10,879 nucleotides of DNA from Bacillota bacterium (GTDB lineage Bacteria > Bacillota > Clostridia > Christensenellales > Aristaeellaceae). Of the stretch, positions 1 through 7,169 are shown piece after piece. The translations under genes were made by a program, and so were the position numbers. Position 1 is the first letter of the stretch. Each line of letters starts with the position of its first letter. Location of the stretch: contig JAEWTC010000193.1 of the NCBI GenBank assembly GCA_023459675.1, positions 1-10,879 on the forward strand, in the 5' to 3' direction. Below the pieces are notes generated by a model. That model was not told the origin of the DNA. It did not search any database and saw only the letters and a list, made by a program, of their open reading frames with translations.

Positions 1-1
1 C

Positions 2-877
2 GCGCTGTTTCGCTCGCTTTCGTTTTTCCTGTCGTCGGTGGTGACGGTCAATCTCTCGGCGGCCACGCTCTCGGTCACGTTCGGCGCGGTGCTGTTGTTG
101 ATCCTTCTGTGCTACGTTTTCTTCGTAGTCCGGGACAAGGCGGAATTCCGCCGCGATCTTCCGTTTATTATTCTGCGGATTATAGGCTACGGCGGGTACT
201 TTTTCGCCTATGTGATGATGTTCCGGGACGATATCGCGGGCTCCGTTTACCCGAGCATCGCGCGCTACATGGTAGCCATGGCGCTGTGCGAAACCCTGGT
301 GCTTTTGATGGCGCTCACCCGCGTTCGGCCGGGCCGGGAGCCGTTTCTATGGAAACCGTTCCCGGCTCTCGGCGGGCGGGGAAAGGCCGGAGCCGTGTTG
401 CTTGCGGCAGGACTTGTGCTCTTATCCGCCTTTACGGTGGGCACCTTCTGGAAATACGACGGCGGCGTGTACGAGGACGCGGCAACCGCCGCCGCGCTGG
501 TAGAGGAAAACGCGGACGCGCCCGAAGGCGAGACCGCGGACGTATGGCTGTTGATCGGCGGCGACGCGTGGGAAAACTCCCTGCTGCACCACCGCATTTA
601 TTTCGACCTCGTGGGCACCAAAGCGCGGGTAAAAACCTACATACTGGAGGCCAACATCACGCAGAGCGGGCGGGCGTACACCGAAGATACCTTCCTGGCC
701 GCACTTGCGAAGGCAAGCATCGAGTATGTTCTCGTGGTCTACGGCGACGACGAACTGCAAAGCGAGTTCGGCAATCTCTTTCCCGAACTGATTCCCTATG
801 AAACGGATGATCTGCTATACAAGGTGGAGTACGCGCAAAACGGCGTTCCTGCGCTCACGTTCGTTGCCGCGCCTTAA
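2..877 (+). CDS. C-terminal part of a polytopic membrane protein (5' end outside window)
   Basis: The reading frame is open from the first bases of the window. The GTG at 38 has no ribosome binding site and sits inside hydrophobic sequence, so this is the 3' part of a longer gene and not a complete one. Numbering from that GTG, hydrophobic segments lie at about residues 11-31, 42-62, 75-94 and 116-136. A mostly soluble C-terminal domain of about 140 residues follows, ending VPALTFVAAP. Several membrane helices followed by an extracytoplasmic C-terminal domain resembles GT-C (GT39/PMT-like) glycosyltransferases or related envelope polymer proteins. The catalytic N-terminal loops that would settle this are off the window, so the family is a guess. 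Its stop TAA (875-877) overlaps the stop of the convergent methyltransferase gene, with no terminator between them. Confidence 0.75.
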   Translation, partial: ALFRSLSFFLSSVVTVNLSAATLSVTFGAVLLLILLCYVFFVVRDKAEFRRDLPFIILRIIGYGGYFFAYVMMFRDDIAGSVYPSIARYMVAMALCETLVLLMALTRVRPGREPFLWKPFPALGGRGKAGAVLLAAGLVLLSAFTVGTFWKYDGGVYEDAATAAALVEENADAPEGETADVWLLIGGDAWENSLLHHRIYFDLVGTKARVKTYILEANITQSGRAYTEDTFLAALAKASIEYVLVVYGDDELQSEFGNLFPELIPYETDDLLYKVEYAQNGVPALTFVAAP

Positions 878-1629
878 GAAAGCGGCTTTTGCGCCAGCGT
901 CGCCCAGTAGGCGGGCACGTTGAACTTGGCGGAAATGCCGTCGCTGGCAACATCCTCATACAAGTCCAACAGCGAAAACCCCGCCTGAATCTGCCCGCGA
1001 ATCTGCTCGTCCAGCGTATGGGAAAACTGAATGCCGTCCTCGCCGGCCAGCGCGCGTTCAAACAGCACCTTGTCCTTGAGCGGGTTGTAGGGCAGGCGGT
1101 AGCGGATCACGGGATCGTCCCAATCGGTGAGGTAATTGAAGCCGTTGTCCATGCCCGCCATCAGGCGGCCGCCCGGCTTGAGCACGCGGAAGCACTCCCG
1201 CCACACGGGCAGCACTTCCTCGATATAGCAATTGGATACGGGATGGAAAATCAAATCAAAGCTCCCGTCCGCAAACGGCAGGGGCTTGGTCATATCCGCG
1301 CGCACGGCTTCAATTTCGTATCCCTCGCGCTGCGCCACCATGCGCTCGCTTTCCAGCTGCTTAAGAGAATAATCCAGCACCGTGCACTGCGCGCCCAACG
1401 CGGTGAACACGGGCATCTGTTGCCCGCCGCCGCACGCAAGCCCCAGCACCCGCCGCCCGGTAAGCGGGGGATACCAGGCCTTGGGAACGGGCCGCAAGGG
1501 CGTGAGCAGCATCTGCCAATCGCCCTGCCGCGCCGCCAGATATTCCTCGTGCGTCAGCGGCGTGCCCCATTCCCAGCCTTCTTCCACCCAGCCGTCCACG
1601 GTTTTTGCGTTTATATCCTGGTAATTCAT
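874..1629 (-). CDS. class I SAM-dependent methyltransferase
   Basis: This 251-residue protein has the Rossmann-fold methyltransferase motifs in order. Motif I, VLGLACGGGQ, is at residues 61-70, with G-rich SAM-binding residues. The acidic ribose-binding residue D86 is in TVLDYS. ADMTKPLPFADGSFDLIFH lies at about 111-129 (motifs II/III region), and VLKPGGRL at 149-156. The N-terminus (MNYQDINAKTVDGW) and the HPVSNCYIEEV segment match, from memory, a methyltransferase family very common in Bacillota, annotated only as class I SAM-dependent methyltransferase. It lacks the target-recognition domain and the N/DPPY motif of DNA methyltransferases, so a small-molecule substrate is more likely; that substrate is unknown. 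The ATG lies within the stop of the upstream KAP gene (ATGA, 1626-1629), so translation is probably coupled. A GAGG at 1640-1643, inside the KAP coding sequence, is the only ribosome-binding-site candidate. Confidence 0.93.
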   Translation of the reverse strand: MNYQDINAKTVDGWVEEGWEWGTPLTHEEYLAARQGDWQMLLTPLRPVPKAWYPPLTGRRVLGLACGGGQQMPVFTALGAQCTVLDYSLKQLESERMVAQREGYEIEAVRADMTKPLPFADGSFDLIFHPVSNCYIEEVLPVWRECFRVLKPGGRLMAGMDNGFNYLTDWDDPVIRYRLPYNPLKDKVLFERALAGEDGIQFSHTLDEQIRGQIQAGFSLLDLYEDVASDGISAKFNVPAYWATLAQKPLS

Positions 1630-3848
1630 TCGTCGTCGTCCTCGTCATCATCGTCATCGTCCGTATCGCCGTCGGCATCAGGCAGCGGCGCGGGGCGCGG
1701 TTCCAGCCAGGCGGGCACGGCTTCCAGCACGTCCGCGTGGGAAACGCGGTTCTGGTCGTCCTCCATCAGGGAGAAGGCGACGCAATCCAGCAGCACGTCC
1801 TCCGGGAGGGCGCGGAGCGCTTCGGTGCCGCGCAGGCGCAGCAGCGCCTCCCTGGCGGCGGCGCGGGGAAAATCGTCCGCAAAGGCGTGCATGCCCAGGA
1901 TGTCTCCAAACTGGTACTCCATGTGCATGCCCTGGTCAAACCGCCGCACGAGGCTGGATACCAGCCGCGCGGCGTTGCTGTCGTCCGTCAGCAGCTCCTG
2001 CAGATACGCGCGGAAAGACGCAGGCTCCGCCTGTTTCCAGAACTCCAGCACCGCCACGGGGTTTTGCGTGTCAATCCAGCCGCTTTCGGCGGCGACGGCC
2101 TTCACCTTCTGCAAAAGCAAGTCCAGAAGCATCTGGAGCGTATCCGCGTCCACGTTCACGTTTTCCGCGTCCGGGTTGTGCGCGGCAATGCGCTGCAGCG
2201 CCGTGACCAGGCAGGGAATGGTATGCTTGTCCGCCCTGGCGGCGGCGATACGAAGGGTTTGCTCCAGCTGATCGTCTTCCATCTGCGCAAGAATGCGCAG
2301 CGCGCAGTAACAGCACTCGTGGAAGAAAGAACGCTGGAAAGGCCTGTCCTTGGGGGTTTTGCTTTCCGGCAGGCGGCTGAGCCAAAGCATCTCATAGAAA
2401 AACTCGGGGAGCATCTCTTCGGAAATATCCCGCAGGTAATGCGGCAGGTGCACCACGTAGGCGCCGCGGCGTTCCTCCTGCACCAGCCCGTCGGTATACC
2501 GGCGCAGGGCTTCCGTATCCGTAATGCGCACGGTGCGCAGGATTTCCTGCTGGGTGATGGCAAGCTTCTGGGTGGACTGCGTAAAATACAGGTCGAAAAA
2601 CTCCTCGCAGCAGATGCGGCGCATGCGCACCAGGCGCGCGCCGGTTTCCTCGCTTTGCACGTCCAGAAGGCTGCTGCCGTAACGCGGGAACATAAACCCG
2701 ATCAGCTGGATCAGGGGTTTGCAGTCCCCGTCCGTCAGCTCCGCAAGCATGGAAAGGTGCTGCTGCCGGATGCGGTTTTTCTGCTCCGCATCGGCGTTTT
2801 GGTAGGCTAGCCCGCCGCCGCGCAGCAGATCGTCCTTATGCTCCAAAAGCCACGGCAGCACCTTGGGCGCGTGCAGCTGCAGCGCGGTGACCGCCAGCAG
2901 GTCCACGAAGTTTACCTCGTCGCCCAGCGCCTCGTAGCGGTAGCGGAAGGTGTTGATGAAACGGTACACGTCGCGGATGCCGGTCACGCAGCGGAAAATG
3001 GCCGGGGAGATTTCGGCGAAATAGGCCGGGTCATAGTTCAGGTCCGGCTTTGTGGACAGCCAGGCGTCAAAATACGCGCCTAAAATGCCGCGAATCCGGT
3101 CGTCCTCCGGCGCGGGCACCGCAAACTCCACCTGCATGTACTTTTTCAGGTATTCCCAGCCGCTGCCGCCCATCTCCCGGCTCAGCGCGCCCGCCACCAC
3201 GTCCTGATCAAACGACAGCAGGTACACCATGCGCGGGAAGGAGGCAACGGCGTTGACCAACTGCAGCGCGTGGCGGATGCGGCGGGAGGAAAGGCGGTCG
3301 ATATCGTCCATCAGAACGAAAATCTTCCGGTTTTGCTTTTCCAGCTGTTTGCAGATTTTCTGCTTGCGCTCCCGCAGGCTTTTGCCTTGCTTTTTCTTCT
3401 TTTTCTTTCCGGGCTTCGCGCCGCGCAGCTCCGCCACGGTTTCCACCTGGCTGTCCGGCGCGCAGGCCGAAAGCGCCGCGGCGTATTTCTCCATCGCCTT
3501 GGCCGCCTTGTTGAGCCGCTCGCCGTACTCCGCCTTGCCCAGCGCCGCCGCCAGCGTATACAAAAGCTCGCCGGGCAGCTGTTCGGCCGCGGGATAATGG
3601 TAAGGGTTGAACGAAACCACAACCGGGGCCGCGCCGCCGTGCTTGCCTTCCGCCGCGGTTTGCAGCGTTTCCGCCACCATGTTGAGAATGGAGGTTTTCC
3701 CCGAGCCCCAGCCGCCGGTCAGCCCGATGCAAAAGCTGCCTCCGGCGTCCGGCGGGCTTGCAAGCATCGCCGAGGCCACCTGCCGCGCAAACGGCGCGCG
3801 CCCCAGCAAATCGTCCTTTGCGGTTGTAATCGGCTGATCCGTGATCAT
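1626..3848 (-). CDS. KAP-family P-loop NTPase, soluble form with acidic tail
   Basis: This 740-residue protein carries a KAP (Kidins220/ARMS-PifA) STAND-type NTPase domain. Walker A is GGWGSGKT at residues 45-52, with the G-W-G-S-G-K-T pattern typical of KAP. SFNPYHYP follows at 79-86. Walker B is FVLMDDID at 177-184 followed by RL, and a sensor-like YLLSFDQDVV is at 209-218. Many KAP proteins carry membrane helices inserted between Walker A and Walker B. Here that insert (about 90-175) has no hydrophobic helix and instead contains a polybasic run at about 145-164, so the protein looks cytosolic. The remaining roughly 480 residues are predicted mainly helical and match no other domain I recognise. 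The last 17 residues are 14 Asp/Glu. KAP members include F-plasmid PifA (phage exclusion), but most bacterial members are uncharacterised. The gene lies 64 bp downstream of fetB and overlaps the methyltransferase by ATGA. The ATG at 3848 has a GGGGG tract 8 nt upstream as a weak ribosome binding site. Confidence 0.92.
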   Translation of the reverse strand: MITDQPITTAKDDLLGRAPFARQVASAMLASPPDAGGSFCIGLTGGWGSGKTSILNMVAETLQTAAEGKHGGAAPVVVSFNPYHYPAAEQLPGELLYTLAAALGKAEYGERLNKAAKAMEKYAAALSACAPDSQVETVAELRGAKPGKKKKKKQGKSLRERKQKICKQLEKQNRKIFVLMDDIDRLSSRRIRHALQLVNAVASFPRMVYLLSFDQDVVAGALSREMGGSGWEYLKKYMQVEFAVPAPEDDRIRGILGAYFDAWLSTKPDLNYDPAYFAEISPAIFRCVTGIRDVYRFINTFRYRYEALGDEVNFVDLLAVTALQLHAPKVLPWLLEHKDDLLRGGGLAYQNADAEQKNRIRQQHLSMLAELTDGDCKPLIQLIGFMFPRYGSSLLDVQSEETGARLVRMRRICCEEFFDLYFTQSTQKLAITQQEILRTVRITDTEALRRYTDGLVQEERRGAYVVHLPHYLRDISEEMLPEFFYEMLWLSRLPESKTPKDRPFQRSFFHECCYCALRILAQMEDDQLEQTLRIAAARADKHTIPCLVTALQRIAAHNPDAENVNVDADTLQMLLDLLLQKVKAVAAESGWIDTQNPVAVLEFWKQAEPASFRAYLQELLTDDSNAARLVSSLVRRFDQGMHMEYQFGDILGMHAFADDFPRAAAREALLRLRGTEALRALPEDVLLDCVAFSLMEDDQNRVSHADVLEAVPAWLEPRPAPLPDADGDTDDDDDDEDDDE

Positions 3849-3858
3849 GGGCTATACC

Positions 3859-3883
3859 CCCGTACTTTTATACATACTACGGG
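3859..3883. promoter_or_regulatory. inverted repeat with possible promoter upstream of the KAP gene
   Basis: The 64-bp gap between the fetB-like stop and the KAP start contains a perfect 6-bp inverted repeat, CCCGTA (3859-3864) and TACGGG (3878-3883), around a 13-nt AT-rich centre. On the minus strand the centre reads GTATGTATAAAAG and contains TATAAA, a plausible -10 box. No good -35 is visible (TTCGTT at an 18-nt spacing is the closest). The arrangement would fit an operator overlapping a -10, or a weak hairpin in read-through RNA. If TATAAA is a true -10, the 5' leader would be only about 10 nt. This is a weak call. Confidence 0.3.
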
Positions 3884-3912
3884 CCCGCTGAACGAACCCT
3901 GTGTTTCTAAAC

Positions 3913-4737
3913 TCATTCGCCGCCCACGCGCTTTTGGCCTGCCGCGGGCTGCGGGCCGGGAACGGCAAAAACCATCTGGCTGCGTTCATTATACAAGGTT
4001 CTGTACCCAAAGTACAGCGTGCCGAACGTTGCCAGGCACACGGTGGTGCAGATGGCGATCATGATGGCGATCTGGTAAAGGATGGCAGTGGTGGGCAGCG
4101 TGCCGGAGAGGATTTGCCCGGTCATCATACCGGGCAGGGAAACCACGCCGATGCCGACCATGGTGTTGATGGTCGGCAGGATGGCCGTTTCCATCGCCTG
4201 CCGGACGAAGGGCATAAAGAGCTGATCGGGCTTCACGCCCATGTTCTGCAGGGTTTCGATGCGGACGGACTGATCCTCCAGGTTCTTGAAAAAGGTCTTC
4301 ACGCCAAGGGATACGCCCGTCATGGTGTTGCCCATGAGCATGCCCGAAATGGGGATGACGTACTGGGGGTTGCCCAGGTCTTCGTTTACGACCAGTACCA
4401 CGAAATAGATCATCACCAAGAGGCCCGAACATGCGACGGACGCCGCGACGATCCACCGAAACCGCCGGTTCAGGCCCTTGTTGACCGTAAACACGCGGAA
4501 GATGGCAAACGTGATCATGCCCGCAAGGTACAGGGCGATGAACGCCGGGTGCGGGTTTTTAAAAATGTAGGTTAAAATCAGCCCCGCGAGCGTCAGCTGC
4601 AGGGTCATCCGCGCACTGGCAAGGAGCAGGTTTTTGGTCTGGTCAATCTTGCAGACGCGAAGCACCGTGATGACGACGAGCAACAGCAGGTAAATCAACC
4701 CGAACTGCCAGAGGTTCAGCTCTACGATCTGCTTCAT
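3913..4737 (-). CDS. fetB: FetB-like (UPF0014/YbbM) ABC transporter permease, putative iron/metal exporter
   Basis: This 274-residue integral membrane protein has about seven hydrophobic segments, for example near residues 11-28, 37-58, 64-82, 95-117, 125-142, 186-207 and 220-245. It matches the UPF0014/FetB family over its full length. Diagnostic stretches are PISGMLMGNTMTG (129-141), an amphipathic cytoplasmic segment with ETLQNMGVKP (161-170), and VVSLPGMMTGQILSG (198-212), the hallmark of this family. E. coli FetAB (YbbLM) is linked to iron export and peroxide resistance; the substrate here is inferred only. The start is set at the ATG at 4735-4737, because GGGGAGG at 4745-4751 lies 7 nt upstream. 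A TTG at 4741-4743 would be only 1 nt from that site. The ATG overlaps the TGA of the ATPase gene as ATGA, so the two proteins are probably made in coupled fashion. Confidence 0.92.
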   Translation of the reverse strand: MKQIVELNLWQFGLIYLLLLVVITVLRVCKIDQTKNLLLASARMTLQLTLAGLILTYIFKNPHPAFIALYLAGMITFAIFRVFTVNKGLNRRFRWIVAASVACSGLLVMIYFVVLVVNEDLGNPQYVIPISGMLMGNTMTGVSLGVKTFFKNLEDQSVRIETLQNMGVKPDQLFMPFVRQAMETAILPTINTMVGIGVVSLPGMMTGQILSGTLPTTAILYQIAIMIAICTTVCLATFGTLYFGYRTLYNERSQMVFAVPGPQPAAGQKRVGGE

Positions 4738-5366
4738 GCGCAAGCCTCCCCGGACAGCGAAATCACCTGCTCGGCGAAGGTTTTGGTCAGCTCCGGGTCA
4801 TGGCTGACCACCAGCAGCGTGTCTCCCCGTTCCTTCATGTGCGCAATCAGCTGCGTGAACACCCGGTGCGCGGTTTTCCGGTCCAGCGCGGAGGTGGGTT
4901 CGTCCAGCATCAGCACCCTGGGGTTCATGGACAGGTGGATGGCCAGGAACACGCGCTGGCGCTCCCCGCCGGACAGCTGCTGGCAGGAGGCCGTCAGCGG
5001 CTGCTCCAGACTGCAGAGGGAAAGGTACGAAAGCATTTCGTTCTCGCTGATGCACGGCTGCCCGCGGTAGGCGTAGAACTGCTCGAAATTGCCGCGGATG
5101 GTGTCGTCGAACAGGTACACCTTCTGCCCCGCTAAAAGCACTTGCCGCCGCAGCGCGATGGGGTCGATGTCGCGGATATCCTTGCCGTCGTAGGTGATCG
5201 TCCCCCGGGCGGGCGACAGGGCTGCATTCAACAGGCGCAGCAGCGTGGTTTTCCCCGTGCCGCTCTCGCCGCAGAGGAACGTAACGCTGCCCCGCTCCAC
5301 CGAAATGGGCGGGTAGCGCAGAATATCCAGAAATTCAAGGTTTTCGGCTGTGAGGATCGGCTGCAT
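4734..5366 (-). CDS. fetA: FetA-like ABC transporter ATP-binding protein
   Basis: This 210-residue nucleotide-binding subunit is complete. Walker A is GESGTGKTT at residues 33-41, the Q-loop is around 80-81, the ABC signature LSGGERQR is at 131-138, Walker B is VLMLDEP at 151-157, the D-loop is SALD at 159-162, and the switch histidine is H189 in VSHD. The short length and the immediate FetB partner (ATGA overlap) identify it as the ATPase of a FetAB-type exporter. It would hydrolyse ATP on the cytoplasmic face to drive transport through the neighbouring permease. It follows the ABC-2 permease gene by only 8 bp. Its AAGGTG ribosome binding site overlaps that gene's TAA stop, so the four ABC genes are almost certainly co-transcribed. 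Metal specificity cannot be read from this subunit. Confidence 0.92.
   Translation of the reverse strand: MQPILTAENLEFLDILRYPPISVERGSVTFLCGESGTGKTTLLRLLNAALSPARGTITYDGKDIRDIDPIALRRQVLLAGQKVYLFDDTIRGNFEQFYAYRGQPCISENEMLSYLSLCSLEQPLTASCQQLSGGERQRVFLAIHLSMNPRVLMLDEPTSALDRKTAHRVFTQLIAHMKERGDTLLVVSHDPELTKTFAEQVISLSGEACA
4745..4751 (-). promoter_or_regulatory. ribosome binding site that fixes the fetB start
   Basis: GGGGAGG on the minus strand is 7 nt from ATG 4737 but only 1 nt from the in-frame TTG at 4743. This decides the start in favour of the ATG and gives an ATGA overlap with fetA. Confidence 0.75.
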
Positions 5367-5374
5367 GGCGCACC

Positions 5375-6178
5375 TTATACGGACAGGTCACGCCGGGTGA
5401 AGATAACGACCGCCAGCGTGTACAGCGCGGCCGCGCCCGCAAGCAAGATCCATACCCCGGTCATCGCCCCGGCTTCGCCCGCCACCATGGCGTCCGGATC
5501 AAAAAGGGTGAAGAAGGTGGCGTAGCGGAAGGGCCTGGTTTTCTCCCCCGCCTGGGAGAGCAGCTGCAAAATGAACATCACGCCGGGCACGCCCGCGCCC
5601 ACGGCAAGGGAGGAACGCGTTTCATCGAACGCGCAGGAGGCCAGAAAACAGATGCTGCCGATGAACAGGTGCAGCGAAAGAAGCCCGAAGTTCATTTTGA
5701 GCAGCAGGCCGGTATCGCCTTGCTCCGGGGCGTGGGCGGCGATGGTGACGAGCTGCAGCCCCGTAACGTACAAAACCAGCCAAACGATGCCCGTGATCAG
5801 CACCGCCATTTGGGTAACGGCCACGGTGCGGCGCTTCACCGGCGCGGCCAGCAGCGAGGCCATGGAACCGCGGTCCACATAGCGCGCCACCAGGCCGTTG
5901 CCGCGGATGATGGAAAACACCATCGGGAACACGATCAAAATGAACCCGTACAGCCCCGACGCCAGGTACCCAAGCAGCGTCAGCGATTCGGCGGAGAAAT
6001 CCATATTGAACGAGGACATGAGCTTGGGCATGGAGGAGGAGAACTGCCGGAACATGTCGAGCATTTCCGGTGTGTACATCATAATCATCAGCACGACGTA
6101 CATGGTGAGGATGGCGGTGAAGATGGCAAGCAGCTTCCAGCTTGACTTCATCTCGCGTTTGTACAGCGTTTTGTTCAT
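5375..6178 (-). CDS. ABC-2 type transporter permease
   Basis: This 267-residue membrane protein has six hydrophobic segments at about residues 15-35, 72-92, 120-145, 162-182, 188-208 and 240-260, the layout of an ABC-2 permease. The loop before the third segment reads VARYVDRGSMASLLAAPVKRR, resembling the cytoplasmic coupling segment of this family (a glycine, then L-L-x-x-P-V-x-R). A large outward loop at about 36-70 lies between the first two helices. It overlaps the preceding BcrA-type ATPase gene by ATGA (6175-6178), with GGAGG at 6188-6192 as its ribosome binding site, and the two form one transporter. The substrate is unknown. Relatives export antimicrobial peptides, drugs, lipids or sodium, and nothing in the window chooses between them. 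It is a single permease and would probably act as a homodimer. Confidence 0.88.
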   Translation of the reverse strand: MNKTLYKREMKSSWKLLAIFTAILTMYVVLMIMMYTPEMLDMFRQFSSSMPKLMSSFNMDFSAESLTLLGYLASGLYGFILIVFPMVFSIIRGNGLVARYVDRGSMASLLAAPVKRRTVAVTQMAVLITGIVWLVLYVTGLQLVTIAAHAPEQGDTGLLLKMNFGLLSLHLFIGSICFLASCAFDETRSSLAVGAGVPGVMFILQLLSQAGEKTRPFRYATFFTLFDPDAMVAGEAGAMTGVWILLAGAAALYTLAVVIFTRRDLSV

Positions 6179-7062
6179 GCCTTCGCACCTCCGTAGTACT
6201 GCATGAAAACCTCTTCCAGGCTCTGGTTAGGCGCGGCGAGGTTCTGCACGGGGTAGCGGTTCAGAATTTCGATCAGCTGGCGCAGGTTGCCGCCGACGGT
6301 GACCGATACGCGGTGGTGCGTGAGCATCTCCGTTTGCAGCCCTTCCTTCAAAAACGCCTCGGCGGCCTTGGAGTTTTCAAACGTAATCACGTACTTGCGC
6401 TGCTGCTTGGCCTTCAGCTCGTCCACCGAATCCACCGTGGCCAGCACGCCCTCGCGAATAATGCCCACGCGGTGGCAGGTGCGCTCCACCTCTTCAAACA
6501 TATGGCTGGACATCAGGATGGTTTTGCCGCGTTCCTTTTCCTGCATCACCAGCTCGATAAAGCGGTTCTGCATCAGCGGGTCGAGGCCGGAGGTCGGCTC
6601 GTCCAGCACCAGAATGGCCGGGTCGTGCATCAGCGCGGCCACGATGCCGATTTTCTGCTTCATGCCCTTGGACATCTTCTTGATGCGCCCGGAGGGGTTC
6701 AGGTCAAAGCGCTCCAGCAGCTCGTCCGTGCGGCCGCCGCCCTTCATGCCGCGGTAGCGCGCGATGAAGCGCAGGTACTCGGGGCCGGTCATATCGTCGA
6801 AAAACGCGATCTCGCCGGGGATGTACCCTAGGGTGCGCTGGATTTCCGCGCGGTGCTCCCAGCAATCCAGCCCGCCGATGGTGCAGGAACCGGCCCTGGG
6901 CTTGAGAAAGCCCATCAAATGCCGGATGGTGGTGGTTTTTCCCGCGCCGTTAGGGCCCAGGAAGCCGAATGCCTCGCCCTGGCTAACGGAAAAGGAAACG
7001 TCGAATACGCCGCGCCCACGGCCGTAATCACGGGTCAGGCGGTCAATCACAATTACGCTCAC
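6175..7062 (-). CDS. BcrA/DrrA-type ABC transporter ATP-binding protein
   Basis: This 295-residue ATPase has Walker A GPNGAGKTT at residues 36-44, a signature of the divergent form MSKGMKQK at 130-137, Walker B ILVLDEP at 150-156, the D-loop SGLD at 158-161, and the switch histidine H187 in SSH. The MSKGMKQ signature and the roughly 85-residue C-terminal extension after the nucleotide-binding core are typical of ATPases that pair with ABC-2 permeases (the BcrA, DrrA and CcmA/YhaQ group). The GTG start at 7060-7062 has an excellent AAGGAGG site at 7070-7076, spaced 7 nt. It is the first gene of the leftward operon, 48 bp downstream of a predicted extended -10 box. No regulator gene (GntR, TetR or two-component) lies beside it in this window. 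Confidence 0.93.
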   Translation of the reverse strand: MSVIVIDRLTRDYGRGRGVFDVSFSVSQGEAFGFLGPNGAGKTTTIRHLMGFLKPRAGSCTIGGLDCWEHRAEIQRTLGYIPGEIAFFDDMTGPEYLRFIARYRGMKGGGRTDELLERFDLNPSGRIKKMSKGMKQKIGIVAALMHDPAILVLDEPTSGLDPLMQNRFIELVMQEKERGKTILMSSHMFEEVERTCHRVGIIREGVLATVDSVDELKAKQQRKYVITFENSKAAEAFLKEGLQTEMLTHHRVSVTVGGNLRQLIEILNRYPVQNLAAPNQSLEEVFMQYYGGAKA

Positions 7063-7069
7063 AATCCTA

Positions 7070-7076
7070 CCTCCTT
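7070..7076 (-). promoter_or_regulatory. strong ribosome binding site for the GTG-started ABC ATPase
   Basis: AAGGAGG on the minus strand, 7 nt before GTG 7062. It supports GTG as the true start in place of a downstream ATG. Confidence 0.8.
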
Positions 7077-7109
7077 ATGGAAGCGAATGACAGTGTTCCG
7101 ATGGAAATC

Positions 7110-7138
7110 ATCATAGCAAGATCGCCATAAAAAAGCAA
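7110..7138 (-). promoter_or_regulatory. sigma-A-type promoter of the leftward ABC operon
   Basis: On the minus strand there is a -35-like TTGCTT (7133-7138), a 17-nt spacer, and a -10 TATGAT (7110-7115) preceded by TGC, an extended -10. Transcription should begin near 7103, giving a leader of about 40 nt before the GTG start at 7062. No hairpin attenuator or clear operator is visible in the leader. Confidence 0.65.
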
Positions 7139-7169
7139 ACGAAAGCGTATCAGGCGTCCTCCGCCGCGC

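Noticed and set aside
874..1629. Methyltransferase as a DNA-modification enzyme of a restriction system
   Set aside because: No N/DPPY or PCQ catalytic motif, no target-recognition domain and no nuclease nearby; the motifs are those of small-molecule class I enzymes.
1629..1665. GAC-type triplet tract as a microsatellite or CRISPR-like repeat
   Set aside because: It is an imperfect codon run inside the KAP C-terminus with no spacers; it is kept as a tail feature, not a repeat locus.
889..2810. Long plus-strand open frames (460 and 401 codons) antisense to the KAP and methyltransferase genes
   Set aside because: They are GC-rich shadows of the minus-strand genes: biased to R, H, Q and A, with a serine run from the acidic-tail triplets, no recognisable domain and no ribosome binding site. 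The opposite strand has clear conserved motifs.
3270..4064. A 264-codon plus-strand frame spanning the KAP 5' end and the fetB 3' end
   Set aside because: It crosses two genes with strong motifs on the other strand and has no domain of its own.
4741..4743. TTG as the fetB start codon
   Set aside because: It is only 1 nt from the GGGGAGG site, while ATG 4737 is at the ideal 7 nt and gives the usual ATGA overlap.
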